Positions 9,738 through 19,066 of a stretch of DNA of 64,000 nucleotides are shown here, piece after piece. The DNA is from UBA1275 sp002323515. GTDB taxonomy: Bacteria > Bacteroidota > Rhodothermia > Balneolales > Balneolaceae. Each line of letters opens with the position of its first letter. Positions within the stretch are counted from its first letter, which is position 1. The notes beneath the pieces are model-generated. The model saw only the letters and a program-made list of their open reading frames with translations, was not told the DNA's origin and made no database searches. Location of the stretch: NCBI GenBank assembly GCA_964007875.1, contig CAXGAH010000001.1:124001-188000 (forward strand), given 5' to 3'. Both the position numbers and the translations under genes were made by a program.

Positions 9738-10463
9738 TTAAAAATACTTAGCCAGTATAGTGATAAGAGCGGTTTCTGCACGCAACACACCACCATCGGT
9801 GAATTGGTCGCCTAAAAGAAATCGAGGGATGTTCTCACGTTCAAACCAACTCAGCTCATTTGTACTAAATCCACCCTCAGGGCCTATAAAAAACAGATTA
9901 CACCCCTCTTTTAGTTTTTCTGGTTGTTTTGTGTGGAGTGAAGCTGATTCATGAGCAACCCAAAGGTTAAGATCAATCCCCTCACAGCGCTGATGAGCAT
10001 CCTGTTTGATATGCTCGAGATTGTCTGCCAGTATAAGTTCCGGAAACCACGTTCGCTTCGATTGCTTAGAGGCACTCAGTATAATTTGATCTAATCGTGA
10101 TTTTTTCCATCTAGCGCGCTCAGAATGATCTGCTTGATATATATAAAAATAGTCCACCCCAAGTTCTACTGCTTTTTCCAGAGCCCATTCAATTCGATCT
10201 TTTTTATGTAAACTGCCCATAGCTACCCCACGCAGGACAGGCGATTTTGGAAAACTTTCCGAATGCACAATAACAGCCTGTGCTTCTGTCTTTGTCAGGG
10301 AAACTAATTTCAACTCGTAACGATGACCACATCCATCAGTGGCTACACAATAGTCCCCCTCTCTGAGTCGAAGTACTTGGGTAGCATGAATACATTCAAC
10401 ACCCTGCAGCCTCACCGTATTGGATTCTATCTGAGATGGATGAACGTAGAAATATACGTTCAT
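9738..10463 (-). CDS. rsmE: 16S rRNA (uracil-1498-N3)-methyltransferase
   Basis: This SPOUT-fold methyltransferase modifies U1498 of 16S rRNA. At 241 residues it is normal. The SAM-binding knot motifs are FFIGPEGGFSTNE and, near the C-terminus, GGVLRAETA, where LGxRxLRAETA is usual. The N-terminal PUA-like part begins with HATQVLRLREGD. Its ATG overlaps the stop of dcd by 4 bp, so translation is probably coupled. Confidence 0.92.
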   Translation of the reverse strand: MNVYFYVHPSQIESNTVRLQGVECIHATQVLRLREGDYCVATDGCGHRYELKLVSLTKTEAQAVIVHSESFPKSPVLRGVAMGSLHKKDRIEWALEKAVELGVDYFYIYQADHSERARWKKSRLDQIILSASKQSKRTWFPELILADNLEHIKQDAHQRCEGIDLNLWVAHESASLHTKQPEKLKEGCNLFFIGPEGGFSTNELSWFERENIPRFLLGDQFTDGGVLRAETALITILAKYF

Positions 10464-11683
10464 GAGTCCTTAAAATGTTTTCCTAATTTTAAATCTTGTC
10501 CCTGATAATTACTCTTGATCTCACGGCCATACATGGTATCAGGTTGTTCTGAATTAGGTTCAAACTGCATACTAAAAAGGGTTTGACCATCTTCTATTAA
10601 GAATGGAACATCATGTGATCGAACTTCTAGTACCGCTCTAGCACCAGCATCTACTTCGGTACCACCAAAGCCACTATCAAAAAAACCTGCGTAATGTGTC
10701 CTCAACTCCCCTGATCCTGTGTCATAAGCCATCATTTCACATGCTAATTTAGCTGGCACTCGTATTCGTTCTTTAGAAGCAAATATGTAAAAACTTTCCG
10801 GTTCTAAGATCACCATAGAATCGGCACCTGCTAAAATAGGTTCCCAGAATTCACTTACAGTATAGTGACCGATTTTTTCAAAATCTATATAATTATTGTG
10901 TTTTTTCGCTTTATATCCAATTATCTTTCCTTCTTTGCCCTTCAGATGAACACTCATGAACAAACCTTTATTCACTTTCAAAGTTTCTATAGGCATGGGC
11001 GAACCAGTGTCATCGAAAAGAATAGGCTCTTGATCATGGATTCGTAACAAATCCTGATCCGAAAGCACTTCAAAGCCATGTCTGATGCGAAGTTGATTTA
11101 ATCGCTGTCCCGTTTTAACCTTGATGGGGAACGATTTCGGAACTACCTCCACATACAACGGTCCTTGGTAACCAGGAGTAATCTCTTCAAACCGATGCGA
11201 GTAGTCCGTTATCACCCTAGTGAACACATCTAATCTGCCCGTGCTACTCTTCGGGTTTGCCTTAGCACTTAAGTTTTCTTGTGCAAATAGCCGAATGGGA
11301 TCCCCATTTTCTAAACCATCAGCTGAAAGCTTTGGCCTATTACTAGGTGCATAATGACTCTTGGGTAGGTTTAATCGCTCCAGTAACGGGATAATATAAA
11401 CTGCGTTCTCTTCAAGTACGGCCCCATCTCTAAGTGAAAACTGGTACTGCTCTAAGCGTTCTAATTTTTGTTTAACGGTTTCATTTTCAGGTAAAAAACT
11501 ACTGCGAACGCGATAGGCTACCTCGCCCAAACGTAAATCAATCGAGTTCGGTTGATACTGATCGTCTAGAATGGGGTATGCGTCGTCACTATCAATTACT
11601 CCTGAATCACTTAATAATTTAAGTTTTTGAATGGGAAGTACGCCTTTGGTTCTGAGATGTAGTTCTTGAGTTTTTATGGGCAT
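10460..11683 (-). CDS. dcd: 2'-deoxycytidine 5'-triphosphate deaminase, long form
   Basis: This is predicted to deaminate dCTP to dUTP for thymidylate synthesis. At 407 residues it is about twice a standard Dcd, matching the long family with a DCD N-terminal domain (PF06559) plus a second trimeric-dUTPase-like half. QPNSIDLRLGEVAYRVRSS marks the first half. The second half carries VPAKLACEMMAYDTGSGELRTHYAG-type sequence (motifs MMAYDTGSGE and FDSGFGG). It is followed by rsmE with a 4 bp overlap and preceded by an EVE-domain gene. The family is well supported; substrate specificity is inferred. Confidence 0.85.
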   Translation of the reverse strand: MPIKTQELHLRTKGVLPIQKLKLLSDSGVIDSDDAYPILDDQYQPNSIDLRLGEVAYRVRSSFLPENETVKQKLERLEQYQFSLRDGAVLEENAVYIIPLLERLNLPKSHYAPSNRPKLSADGLENGDPIRLFAQENLSAKANPKSSTGRLDVFTRVITDYSHRFEEITPGYQGPLYVEVVPKSFPIKVKTGQRLNQLRIRHGFEVLSDQDLLRIHDQEPILFDDTGSPMPIETLKVNKGLFMSVHLKGKEGKIIGYKAKKHNNYIDFEKIGHYTVSEFWEPILAGADSMVILEPESFYIFASKERIRVPAKLACEMMAYDTGSGELRTHYAGFFDSGFGGTEVDAGARAVLEVRSHDVPFLIEDGQTLFSMQFEPNSEQPDTMYGREIKSNYQGQDLKLGKHFKDS

Positions 11684-11716
11684 GCTGTTTGATTTATAAT
11701 CAGCCTAAAATAACCA

Positions 11717-12184
11717 CTAAGATCCGTTCTTCAAAGTCACTATCGTATCCCACTCTTCCTTACTTACCTGGGTGATGGAGTACCTACCTAGTCGAAACAG
11801 TTCCATTGAAGCTAAGCTTTCTTTTTCCTTTAATTGATCACGAGTTATGGGGTGCGTGAATTTCTCTACAAATTCCATATCTACATTTATCCAACGCGGT
11901 TCCGCTTCGGAACTTTTTTCATCAAAATACTTCGATTTAGGGTCGAATTGTAAGGCGTCCGGGTAGGCCTTAGTAACCACTTTCATAATTCCTACAATAG
12001 CTGGTGGTTTTTGATTTGAATGATAAAAGAAACATAAATCTCCGATATTCATCCCATCTCGCATGTAATTTCGAGCCCCATAATTTCGAACACCATCCCA
12101 TGGTGTTATCTTATCAGCATCTAATTCCTCAATACTATAATTGTCGGGTTCTGATTTACACAACCAATACTTTCGTCCAGACAT
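11717..12184 (-). CDS. EVE domain-containing protein
   Basis: This small protein of 155 residues is essentially one EVE (PUA-like) domain. YWLCKSEPDNYSIEEL at the start, followed by WDGVRNYGARNYMRDGM and FFYHSNQKPPAIVGI, are diagnostic of the thymocyte nuclear protein 1/YkqA-like group. EVE domains bind modified bases in DNA or RNA. No restriction or defence genes are nearby, so a housekeeping role is more likely than defence. It sits between rmlB and dcd on the same strand. Confidence 0.9.
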   Translation of the reverse strand: MSGRKYWLCKSEPDNYSIEELDADKITPWDGVRNYGARNYMRDGMNIGDLCFFYHSNQKPPAIVGIMKVVTKAYPDALQFDPKSKYFDEKSSEAEPRWINVDMEFVEKFTHPITRDQLKEKESLASMELFRLGRYSITQVSKEEWDTIVTLKNGS

Positions 12185-12195
12185 AGTTAATAATT

Positions 12196-13221
12196 TTACG
12201 AGTTTTCGGTAATTTTTAAAATGGACTTGTACTTGTTAATATACCATAATACTGTCTCCTCTAACATTCCATCGAAATCAGGATTAGGTTCCCAGCCCAG
12301 TTCATCTTTAATTTTCGATGCATCAATTGCATAACGAAAATCGTGACCTAGACGGTCGGTAACAAAAGAGATTAAATTTTTATAATCACTCTCAGGCCCT
12401 TTGTCAATGTGTTTATTTAAGATCTCACAAATCTTGTGAACCAAATCGATATTCTTCCATTCATTATTTCCCCCAATATTGTAGGTCTGACCCGCTCTCC
12501 CAGTCAGAAATACTTCCTCTATAGCACTACAATGATCCTTGACAAATAACCAATCCCGGATATTTTCACCTTTTCCATAGATAGGAATCTCTTTGAGCTG
12601 CATCGCACTTCGAATAACTGTCGGTATTAATTTTTCATCGTGTTGATGCGGCCCATAATTGTTAGAACAATTTGTGGTTACTACATTCATCCCGTAGGTT
12701 TGAAAATACGAACGAACAATAAAATCACTAGCTGCCTTAGAGGCGGAATAAGGAGAATTAGGAGCGTAAGGAGTCTGCTCAGTAAAATAGCCATCCTCTT
12801 CTAGTTCTCCATACACTTCATCAGTTGATACATGCAAAAATCGAGGGTCGGCAAACTCTTCAGGTTCTTGCATCCAAAGCTGTCTACACTCTTCTAGAAT
12901 ATTAAAGGTCCCTACCACATTTGACTGAATGAATGGTTCCGGACCATGAATCGAATTGTCTACATGCGATTCAGCGGCTAAATGTATAACAGCATTTGGA
13001 CGATAGCTCTTTACTGCTTCTTGTACAGCAAGGCGATCTATGAGGTCAATCTTTTTGAAATGATAACCCTCAGAATGCTTGATCGGATTCAAGTAATTAC
13101 GATCCGAGGCATAGGTGAGTTTATCTATATTATATATGTTCCACTCAGGATATTTTTCAAAAATATGGAGAATTAAATTAGAGCCAATAAATCCAGCTCC
13201 ACCCGTTATTATTAATTTCAT
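12196..13221 (-). CDS. rmlB: dTDP-glucose 4,6-dehydratase
   Basis: This is the second enzyme of dTDP-L-rhamnose synthesis, an NAD-dependent SDR. The Rossmann motif GGAGFIGSNL is at residues 7-16. The catalytic region HVSTDEVYGEL holds the Thr-Asp-Glu triad part and YSASKAASD the Tyr-xxx-Lys. TTNCSNNYGPHQ is typical of RmlB. At 341 residues it is full length. It overlaps rmlC by 4 bp and is the last of a four-gene rhamnose cluster. Confidence 0.95.
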   Translation of the reverse strand: MKLIITGGAGFIGSNLILHIFEKYPEWNIYNIDKLTYASDRNYLNPIKHSEGYHFKKIDLIDRLAVQEAVKSYRPNAVIHLAAESHVDNSIHGPEPFIQSNVVGTFNILEECRQLWMQEPEEFADPRFLHVSTDEVYGELEEDGYFTEQTPYAPNSPYSASKAASDFIVRSYFQTYGMNVVTTNCSNNYGPHQHDEKLIPTVIRSAMQLKEIPIYGKGENIRDWLFVKDHCSAIEEVFLTGRAGQTYNIGGNNEWKNIDLVHKICEILNKHIDKGPESDYKNLISFVTDRLGHDFRYAIDASKIKDELGWEPNPDFDGMLEETVLWYINKYKSILKITENS

Positions 13222-13766
13222 AAAAATATGTCTTCTTCTTTAAGTGATGAAAAAAGCGGTAGACATCGGTCTTTTTCAGACAAAATCGGTTTGCTTATCT
13301 CCCAGTCAATGTGGATTAGAGGATCGTCCCAGCGGATACCACGCTCGGATTCTTTATCATAATATCGGGTGCACTTATAATGGACAATCGCTTGATCTGA
13401 CAATACAGAAAATCCATGTGCAAATCCCTCAGGAATATACAACTGTTTGTGATTCTTTTCGGATAAAACTACCGAGTAATACTGTCCAAAAGTGGAGGAG
13501 TTTTTTCGTAAATCAACGGCTACATCTAAAATTTGACCGCTAATACACTGTACAAGTTTAGCTTGAGGGCGTTCCTTTTGATAGTGTAGCCCTCTGATCG
13601 TACCCTGATAAGATCTAGAAATATTATCTTGGACAAACTCATCAATCAGTATTAAATCAGCTGCCCATGTACCTCGAAAGGTTTCTTTAAAATAACCGCG
13701 ATCATCTGAAAAAGCTTTTAATTCTAGAAGCTTAACACCCGGTAATGAAGTTTCATGAATTTGCAT
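13218..13766 (-). CDS. rmlC: dTDP-4-dehydrorhamnose 3,5-epimerase
   Basis: This cupin epimerase acts after RmlB. SRSYQGTIRGLHYQ contains the conserved His of the active site, with QAKLVQCISGQILDVAVDLR and YIPEGFAHGFSVLSD further on, all canonical for RmlC. At 182 residues it is normal. It lies between rmlD (11 bp upstream) and rmlB (4 bp overlap). Confidence 0.95.
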   Translation of the reverse strand: MQIHETSLPGVKLLELKAFSDDRGYFKETFRGTWAADLILIDEFVQDNISRSYQGTIRGLHYQKERPQAKLVQCISGQILDVAVDLRKNSSTFGQYYSVVLSEKNHKQLYIPEGFAHGFSVLSDQAIVHYKCTRYYDKESERGIRWDDPLIHIDWEISKPILSEKDRCLPLFSSLKEEDIFL

Positions 13767-13777
13767 ATATCTTCTTA

Positions 13778-14644
13778 TTACTCATGATTTAAAGCAGATA
13801 GTAAGGTTTTACAACCAATTTCCCAAGAGTGGATCGGCATCCCCAAATCGTTCAGCCTCTTAGTGGCAAGTTTAGAAAAATGAGGACGTTTGGCCACTGT
13901 TGGAAACGCAGAACTATCAACTGCCTCGATCGGAATGTCAACCTGGGCATCCTCCATAATTCTCTTAGCAAAATCATACCAACTAATACATCCATCACTT
14001 CCCAAGTGAAATAAACCAGATTGCTTATGATGAATTAAGAACAGACTTTGCTCCACCACATCTGGCACAAAACTAGGCACTCCAAACTGATCATTAACCA
14101 CCTTCAGTTGCCCCATTGTCTTAGCTCTATTGATAATAGCCTTAACAAAATTATTTCCATCCAATCCACATAACCATGAAACACGAAGTACTAAGGCTGT
14201 AGGCAATGCCTTAAATACAGCCTGCTCGCCTTCGAATTTAGTGGCCCCATATCTGTTGATAGGGTCTGCTGGTGCATCTTCCGGATACCCTTCTTCAAAC
14301 ATCTCCCTATCTGTGAGCTTCCCCGAGAAAACGTAATCCGTGGAGTAATGCACCATTTGAATCCCTCTCGCAGCACAAGCTTCGGCCAACAATTTAGGAC
14401 CTAACACGTTCCCAAGATAAGCTTCCTCGGTCTGTATTTCTGCTTTATCGACTTCTGTGTAGGCAGCCGTATTGACACATACATCGGGTTCATGCATATC
14501 AAATGCCTTAGCAATACTCTGGGCATCACATATATCTAGCCCTCCTCTGTCAAGGGCTACAAAATCATCACTAGAACGTCCTTTTAGACTCCTTTGCCAC
14601 CCATTACCAAGTTGTCCACCAGAACCCGCTACCAAAAACTTCAT
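13778..14644 (-). CDS. rmlD: dTDP-4-dehydrorhamnose reductase
   Basis: This NAD(P)H-dependent SDR catalyses the last step to dTDP-L-rhamnose. GSGGQLGNGW is the cofactor motif, VNTAAYTEVDKAE and HYSTDYVFSG are RmlD hallmarks, and NRYGATKFEGE carries the Tyr-xxx-Lys pair. At 288 residues it is normal. Its start overlaps the stop of the upstream nucleotidyltransferase by one base, indicating co-translation. Confidence 0.94.
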   Translation of the reverse strand: MKFLVAGSGGQLGNGWQRSLKGRSSDDFVALDRGGLDICDAQSIAKAFDMHEPDVCVNTAAYTEVDKAEIQTEEAYLGNVLGPKLLAEACAARGIQMVHYSTDYVFSGKLTDREMFEEGYPEDAPADPINRYGATKFEGEQAVFKALPTALVLRVSWLCGLDGNNFVKAIINRAKTMGQLKVVNDQFGVPSFVPDVVEQSLFLIHHKQSGLFHLGSDGCISWYDFAKRIMEDAQVDIPIEAVDSSAFPTVAKRPHFSKLATKRLNDLGMPIHSWEIGCKTLLSALNHE

Positions 14645-15348
14645 TATTCCATCGTTAATTTATTAGCTAACCGATAGGATTCTGGAGTACCGGCGTCCGT
14701 CCACCAACCTTCCAATAACGCACTACTCATCTGGTTTTGACGGATATAATAGTTATTTACATCGGTTATTTCTAACTCTCCTCTCTTCGATGGCTTTAAA
14801 TCTCGAATGGCTGAAAACACTTTAGAATCATAAAAATAGATACCCGTAACTGCAAAGGATGTAGGTGGATTTTCTGGTTTTTCTTGGATTTCTGTGACCT
14901 TATCACCATCAAGTAAGGCGACACCATATCGTTGTGGATCGGGTACCTGTTTCAACAAAATCATAGCGCCGTTACCTGTATATGTGCGAGCACTTGTAGT
15001 GAGATCGTCTTCAAAAATATTATCACCCAGAATGACAACAATAGGATCCTGTCCGGCAAAGTTCTCGGCTAATCCCAAAGCCTGTGCAATTCCTCCTGCT
15101 TGATCCTGAACCTTATAGGTGAACCGGCAATTATACTCGGCACCAGATCCCAATAAATTCACCACATCACCCATATGTTCGGTGCCAGTGACAATCAAAA
15201 TATCCTGTATACCAAGGCCGGTGAGTTTTTCAATTGGATGAAAGATCATCGGTTTATTGCCAACTGGTAACAGATGCTTGTTAGTGACCTTGGTTAAAGG
15301 ATATAAACGAGATCCCGTCCCACCTGCAAGTATAACACCTTTAAGCAT
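14644..15348 (-). CDS. rmlA: Sugar nucleotidyltransferase, probable glucose-1-phosphate thymidylyltransferase (short form)
   Basis: This is predicted to make dTDP-glucose from glucose-1-phosphate and dTTP. LAGGTGSRLYPLTKVTNKHLLPVGNKPM is the nucleotidyltransferase signature (core GGTGSRLYPLT), with LGDNIFEDDL and IQEKPENPPT as further RmlA motifs. At 234 residues it is shorter than the usual RmlA of about 290 and lacks the C-terminal helical extension. Its place at the head of rmlDCB supports the dTDP-glucose role. Other NDP-sugar specificity is possible. Only 6 bp separate it from pdhC. Confidence 0.86.
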   Translation of the reverse strand: MLKGVILAGGTGSRLYPLTKVTNKHLLPVGNKPMIFHPIEKLTGLGIQDILIVTGTEHMGDVVNLLGSGAEYNCRFTYKVQDQAGGIAQALGLAENFAGQDPIVVILGDNIFEDDLTTSARTYTGNGAMILLKQVPDPQRYGVALLDGDKVTEIQEKPENPPTSFAVTGIYFYDSKVFSAIRDLKPSKRGELEITDVNNYYIRQNQMSSALLEGWWTDAGTPESYRLANKLTME

Positions 15349-15354
15349 AATAAT

Positions 15355-16617
15355 TTAGAGTAACATCGATAGTGGATTTTCAATAAGTGAACGAAGTGTA
15401 TTCAAGAATTCAGCAGCTTTAGCCCCATCTACGATACGGTGATCACTAGATAAGGTAACCTTCATTCGCTTACCTGGCACAACCGCACCATTTTCCACAA
15501 CAGGAACGTCTCGGATAGCACCTACAGCAAGAATACATGCATTTGGAGGATTAATGATCGCGGTGAATTCTTCTATTCCAAACATACCTAAGTTACTGAT
15601 AGTAAATGTACTTCCCTCCATTTGCTCTGGAGCTAACTTTCGGTCTCTTGCCAAGCCTGCCAATTCACGGGTTTCTGAGGAAATCTGAACGAGTCCTTTT
15701 TGATCTACATGTCTAAGTACCGGTGTCATTAGACCTTCATCAATAGCAACTGCTATTGCAATGTGTACATCACCATGCTCAATTATCATATCCCCCATCC
15801 AAGAACTATTTATGGCTTGGTGTCTTGAAAGAGCCACTGCTGAGGCCTTTAAAACGATATCATTAAAGCTGATTTTAATGTCCAACTTATCCTTGAGCTG
15901 CGTTCTTGCTTCAATAGCAGCTTTCATATCAATATCTATGGTCTCATAAAAATGCGGATTGGTAAATTTACTTTCTGAGAGTCGTTTCGCAATGACTTTA
16001 CGCATTTGGGAGACTTTGACCTCTTGTGAGGCTAAAGAAGAGAAACTCTTAGCTGTTGATGAAGCCATTGGCGCAGGAGCTCCAGGTCGGGTAAGTGTAC
16101 TTGAAGTTGCGCTTTGTGCCGTTTCTACATCCTTTTTAACGATTCTTCCCTCAGGGCCAGAACCAGCAATGCTGTTTAAATCTACTCCTTTATCTGCAGC
16201 AATTTTTTTTGCTAGTGGGCTTGCTTTAATTCGGCCGTCCCCCACTGATGGAGCTAAAACGGCAGTTGGAGCAGCCACTGCTTCTTCGGTTTTCGTGACT
16301 TTATCATCTTCAGTCACAGGAGCAGAGTCAGTCGTTTCTGAATTAGAATTATTATCTAACAAAGATGAAATATCTTCGCCCGCTTCACCAATGATAGCAA
16401 TAAGTCCACCCAACGGTACCGCATCCCCTTCACCTGGTACAATCTTCAAAATAGTACCCGCATCGAATACTTCCACGTCCATAGTTGCCTTATCAGTTTC
16501 TACTTCGGCGATGATATCCCCAGCTGATACCGAATCACCTTCATTAACATTCCATGTAGCGATTACCCCTTCTTCCATAGTATCGCTGAGTTTGGGCATT
16601 TCAATCTTAATGGCCAT
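15355..16617 (-). CDS. pdhC: Pyruvate dehydrogenase E2, dihydrolipoamide acetyltransferase
   Basis: This is the core acetyltransferase of the pyruvate dehydrogenase complex, transferring acetyl from lipoate to CoA. A single lipoyl domain occupies residues 1-80, with the lipoylated lysine K43 in ETDKATMDVE. An Ala/Thr/Pro-rich linker leads to a peripheral subunit-binding domain (ASPLAKKIAADKG ... GSGPEGRIVKKDVE). The catalytic domain ends with SSDHRIVDGAKAAEFL, which holds the active-site His and Asp. At 420 residues it is full length. It follows pdhB by 25 bp. A long plus-strand frame opposite it is compositional. Confidence 0.95.
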   Translation of the reverse strand: MAIKIEMPKLSDTMEEGVIATWNVNEGDSVSAGDIIAEVETDKATMDVEVFDAGTILKIVPGEGDAVPLGGLIAIIGEAGEDISSLLDNNSNSETTDSAPVTEDDKVTKTEEAVAAPTAVLAPSVGDGRIKASPLAKKIAADKGVDLNSIAGSGPEGRIVKKDVETAQSATSSTLTRPGAPAPMASSTAKSFSSLASQEVKVSQMRKVIAKRLSESKFTNPHFYETIDIDMKAAIEARTQLKDKLDIKISFNDIVLKASAVALSRHQAINSSWMGDMIIEHGDVHIAIAVAIDEGLMTPVLRHVDQKGLVQISSETRELAGLARDRKLAPEQMEGSTFTISNLGMFGIEEFTAIINPPNACILAVGAIRDVPVVENGAVVPGKRMKVTLSSDHRIVDGAKAAEFLNTLRSLIENPLSMLL

Positions 16618-16642
16618 AGCTTAATTTTTTGCAGTGTTTATA

Positions 16643-17620
16643 TTAGTAGCTTACCTGTTTAACGGCGTTAATAATTTGTTTTGGACTTGGCAACCAAGCA
16701 TCGAATAATGGTTTCGAAAATGGAGCGTTTACATCTGGTAAACAAACTCGCAGTACCGGTGCATCCAAATAATCAAATGCTTCTCGTTGAATTAAGAATC
16801 CAATTTCAGCGGCAAATCCAGCAAATGGATGTGCTTCATCAATGACAATACATCGATTCGTTTTTTTAACTGATTGCAGTATTAACTCTAAATCTAGAGG
16901 TTTAACCGTTCTTGGGTCTATGATTTCACATTCAATTCCATCTTTAGCTAATTCATTTGCAGCTTGAACCGCTAAGTGATACATCTTACCGTGTGCAACG
17001 AGAGTAACATCTGAACCTTCTCGTTTAATCTTTCCTTTTCCAATAGGGATGATGAAATCCACTTCATCAGAAACCTCGCCCTTTAATCCATACATTTGCT
17101 CAGATTCCATAAAGAGAACTGGATTTTCGTCTCTAATGGCTGATTTCATAAGTCCTTTTGCGTCATTAGGCTCTGAAACATAGATAACTTTTAGTCCAGG
17201 GAATTGGGCATACATAGAATCATAGGCTACTGAGTGAGTCGCTCCTAATTGTCCAGCCGAAGCATTTGGGCCCCGAAAAACAATAGGGCAATCGGCTTGG
17301 CCACCCGTCATATATTTCACCTTAGTTGCGTGGTTGATTATCTGATCTGCAGCAAGTACCGCAAAGTTAAAGGTCATAAATTCAACGATTGGTCTAAGAC
17401 CATTCATAGCGGCTCCAACTCCAAGTCCAGCAAAACCCAATTCCGAAATAGGGGTATCAATGACTCGTCGATACCCGTATTTATCCAACAGGCCTTCCGT
17501 TACTTTATATGCTCCATTATATTCAGCTACTTCTTCACCCATTACAAAGACTCGCTCATCACGAGCCATTTCTTCGTCTATTGCGTGCTTGAGTGCTTCT
17601 CTAAATTGTAAAACTGCCAT
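16643..17620 (-). CDS. pdhB: Pyruvate dehydrogenase E1 component, beta subunit
   Basis: This is the beta subunit of heterotetrameric E1, which decarboxylates pyruvate with thiamine diphosphate. FVMGEEVAEYNGAYKVTEGL and DTPISELGFAGLGVGAA carry the ThDP-site Glu and neighbours. GPNASAGQLGATHS and HPFAGFAAEIG are typical of E1-beta. At 325 residues it is normal. It sits between pdhA (11 bp) and pdhC (25 bp) in the same transcription unit. Confidence 0.95.
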   Translation of the reverse strand: MAVLQFREALKHAIDEEMARDERVFVMGEEVAEYNGAYKVTEGLLDKYGYRRVIDTPISELGFAGLGVGAAMNGLRPIVEFMTFNFAVLAADQIINHATKVKYMTGGQADCPIVFRGPNASAGQLGATHSVAYDSMYAQFPGLKVIYVSEPNDAKGLMKSAIRDENPVLFMESEQMYGLKGEVSDEVDFIIPIGKGKIKREGSDVTLVAHGKMYHLAVQAANELAKDGIECEIIDPRTVKPLDLELILQSVKKTNRCIVIDEAHPFAGFAAEIGFLIQREAFDYLDAPVLRVCLPDVNAPFSKPLFDAWLPSPKQIINAVKQVSY

Positions 17621-17631
17621 CGTAATAAATT

Positions 17632-18732
17632 TTAAACGTGAAAATAAGGATTGTCTTCGACAAACATGTCGGTATATAATTCGGACTGGTCTGGGAATGG
17701 GGACTCATCGGCAAAGGTAACTGCTGCCAATACTTCGTCTTCGATACCCTCTTCTATTGAGCTAATTTCAGCCTCTTTGCACACTTTTTCAGCGTCTAAA
17801 TAGGTCTTTAGTCGCTCAATAGGATCTATATTTTGGTATTCCTCTAATTCTTCTTTGGTTCTATATTTTTGAGGGTCCGACATGGAATGGCCACGGTATC
17901 GATAGGTACGAATTTCAACAAACCAAGGCTCTGAATGTTCACGTACATCATCTGCAATTTCTTTCATTTTTTCATACACAGAAAATACATCCATTCCATT
18001 GATCACCGCCGATTTCATTCCATAGCCTTTCGCCCGATCAACAATTTCTGCAACAGTATGTCGTTTTGCGGCTGTCCCCATGGAATATCCGTTATTCTCC
18101 ACCACAAATACAGTGGGAAGCTTCCATAACTGTGCCAAATTCATGGTTTCATGCAATGCACCTTGATCAACGGCTCCATCGCCAAAGAAACAGGCTGAAA
18201 TACGTCCATTAGCATTATATTTGTTTGCGAAGGCAAGTCCGCTTGCGATGGGTATGTGACCACCAACGATTCCATAGCCACCCCAAAAATGTTTCTTAAC
18301 GTTGGCAAAATGCATTGAGCCACCTTTGCCTCCAGAGCAACCGGTAGCTTTACCAAATAATTCTGCCATCCCTTCATTCGCACTAATTCCACGACACAGA
18401 CCCCATCCATGATCTCTATAGGCAGTTATAATATCATCATCGTTATTGAATGCAAACACTGTCCCGGTTGATATAGCTTCCTGACCAATATATAGGTGTA
18501 AAAAGCCACCAAATTTACCTTTTTGATATTGTTGCATTGCCCGCTCCTCAAATCGTCGCTGCAGATACATTTGATGGTACATATCTTTGAGCTGCTGGGC
18601 CGTTAAACCAAGGCTTTTATGCTTTTTTCTGGTTGCTACTGGTAAATCTACTCCTTTTTGGACTCCACCTTTCTCAGGGCTTTCCATACCTGTAGGAGCA
18701 AATCGGATATCAGATGTTGCTTTTTTCACCAT
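17632..18732 (-). CDS. pdhA: Pyruvate dehydrogenase E1 component, alpha subunit
   Basis: This ThDP-binding alpha subunit of E1 works with PdhB. The ThDP motif starts at GDGAVDQGALHE and ends at VVENNGYSMGT. GGKGGSMHFA and GIVGGHIPIASGLA are classic E1-alpha sequence. TYRYRGHSMSDP is the phosphorylation-loop equivalent. The open frame reaches a TTG at 18789, but the ATG at 18732 (MVKKATSDIRF) is more likely and gives 366 residues. It heads the pdhABC run, which continues with 6 bp spacing into the rhamnose genes. Confidence 0.94.
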   Translation of the reverse strand: MVKKATSDIRFAPTGMESPEKGGVQKGVDLPVATRKKHKSLGLTAQQLKDMYHQMYLQRRFEERAMQQYQKGKFGGFLHLYIGQEAISTGTVFAFNNDDDIITAYRDHGWGLCRGISANEGMAELFGKATGCSGGKGGSMHFANVKKHFWGGYGIVGGHIPIASGLAFANKYNANGRISACFFGDGAVDQGALHETMNLAQLWKLPTVFVVENNGYSMGTAAKRHTVAEIVDRAKGYGMKSAVINGMDVFSVYEKMKEIADDVREHSEPWFVEIRTYRYRGHSMSDPQKYRTKEELEEYQNIDPIERLKTYLDAEKVCKEAEISSIEEGIEDEVLAAVTFADESPFPDQSELYTDMFVEDNPYFHV

Positions 18733-19066
18733 GCTATTGTGTTTTACAGTAATAAGTAGATGCTTAAGTTTCTGATGCGCGATTTTCAAAATTCTAAAAG
18801 CGCAACATTGATCATGTCTATTTGGTTATTTACCATTTACTAGGTCATTGAATATTTTTTGTTCATTGTTCAATTGGACACTCTCAATGGTTCATTCAAG
18901 TAATCACGATACTTATAGACTCATAATATACCGAATTTTCTTCAAATTATGTGGCAGTAATAAAGGGTCTTTGTTCATCCATATTAATTAAGCTGAACTA
19001 TAAACTAGATGAAGCAGATCAATAAATCTGAGCAATTAATCACATAGACAGGCCCAGAAGACCGAC
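18733..19066. other. Intergenic region upstream of pdhA
   Basis: This stretch of about 330 AT-rich bases lies between the end of alaS and the start of pdhA on the same strand. It must hold the promoter for the pdh-rml run. I see no convincing terminator for alaS, no RNA gene and no conserved small ORF. A few TTGAA/TTCAA words around 18848-18898 are too loose to call an operator. Confidence 0.4.

Noticed and set aside
11717..12184. EVE-domain gene as a sign of a defence island
   Set aside because: All neighbours are housekeeping genes (dcd, rsmE, rhamnose); no restriction or toxin genes are present.
15959..16624. Plus-strand open frame of 221 codons opposite pdhC
   Set aside because: It mirrors the Ala/Thr/Ser-rich linker and lipoyl part of pdhC. 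It has no recognisable motif and pdhC is unambiguous.
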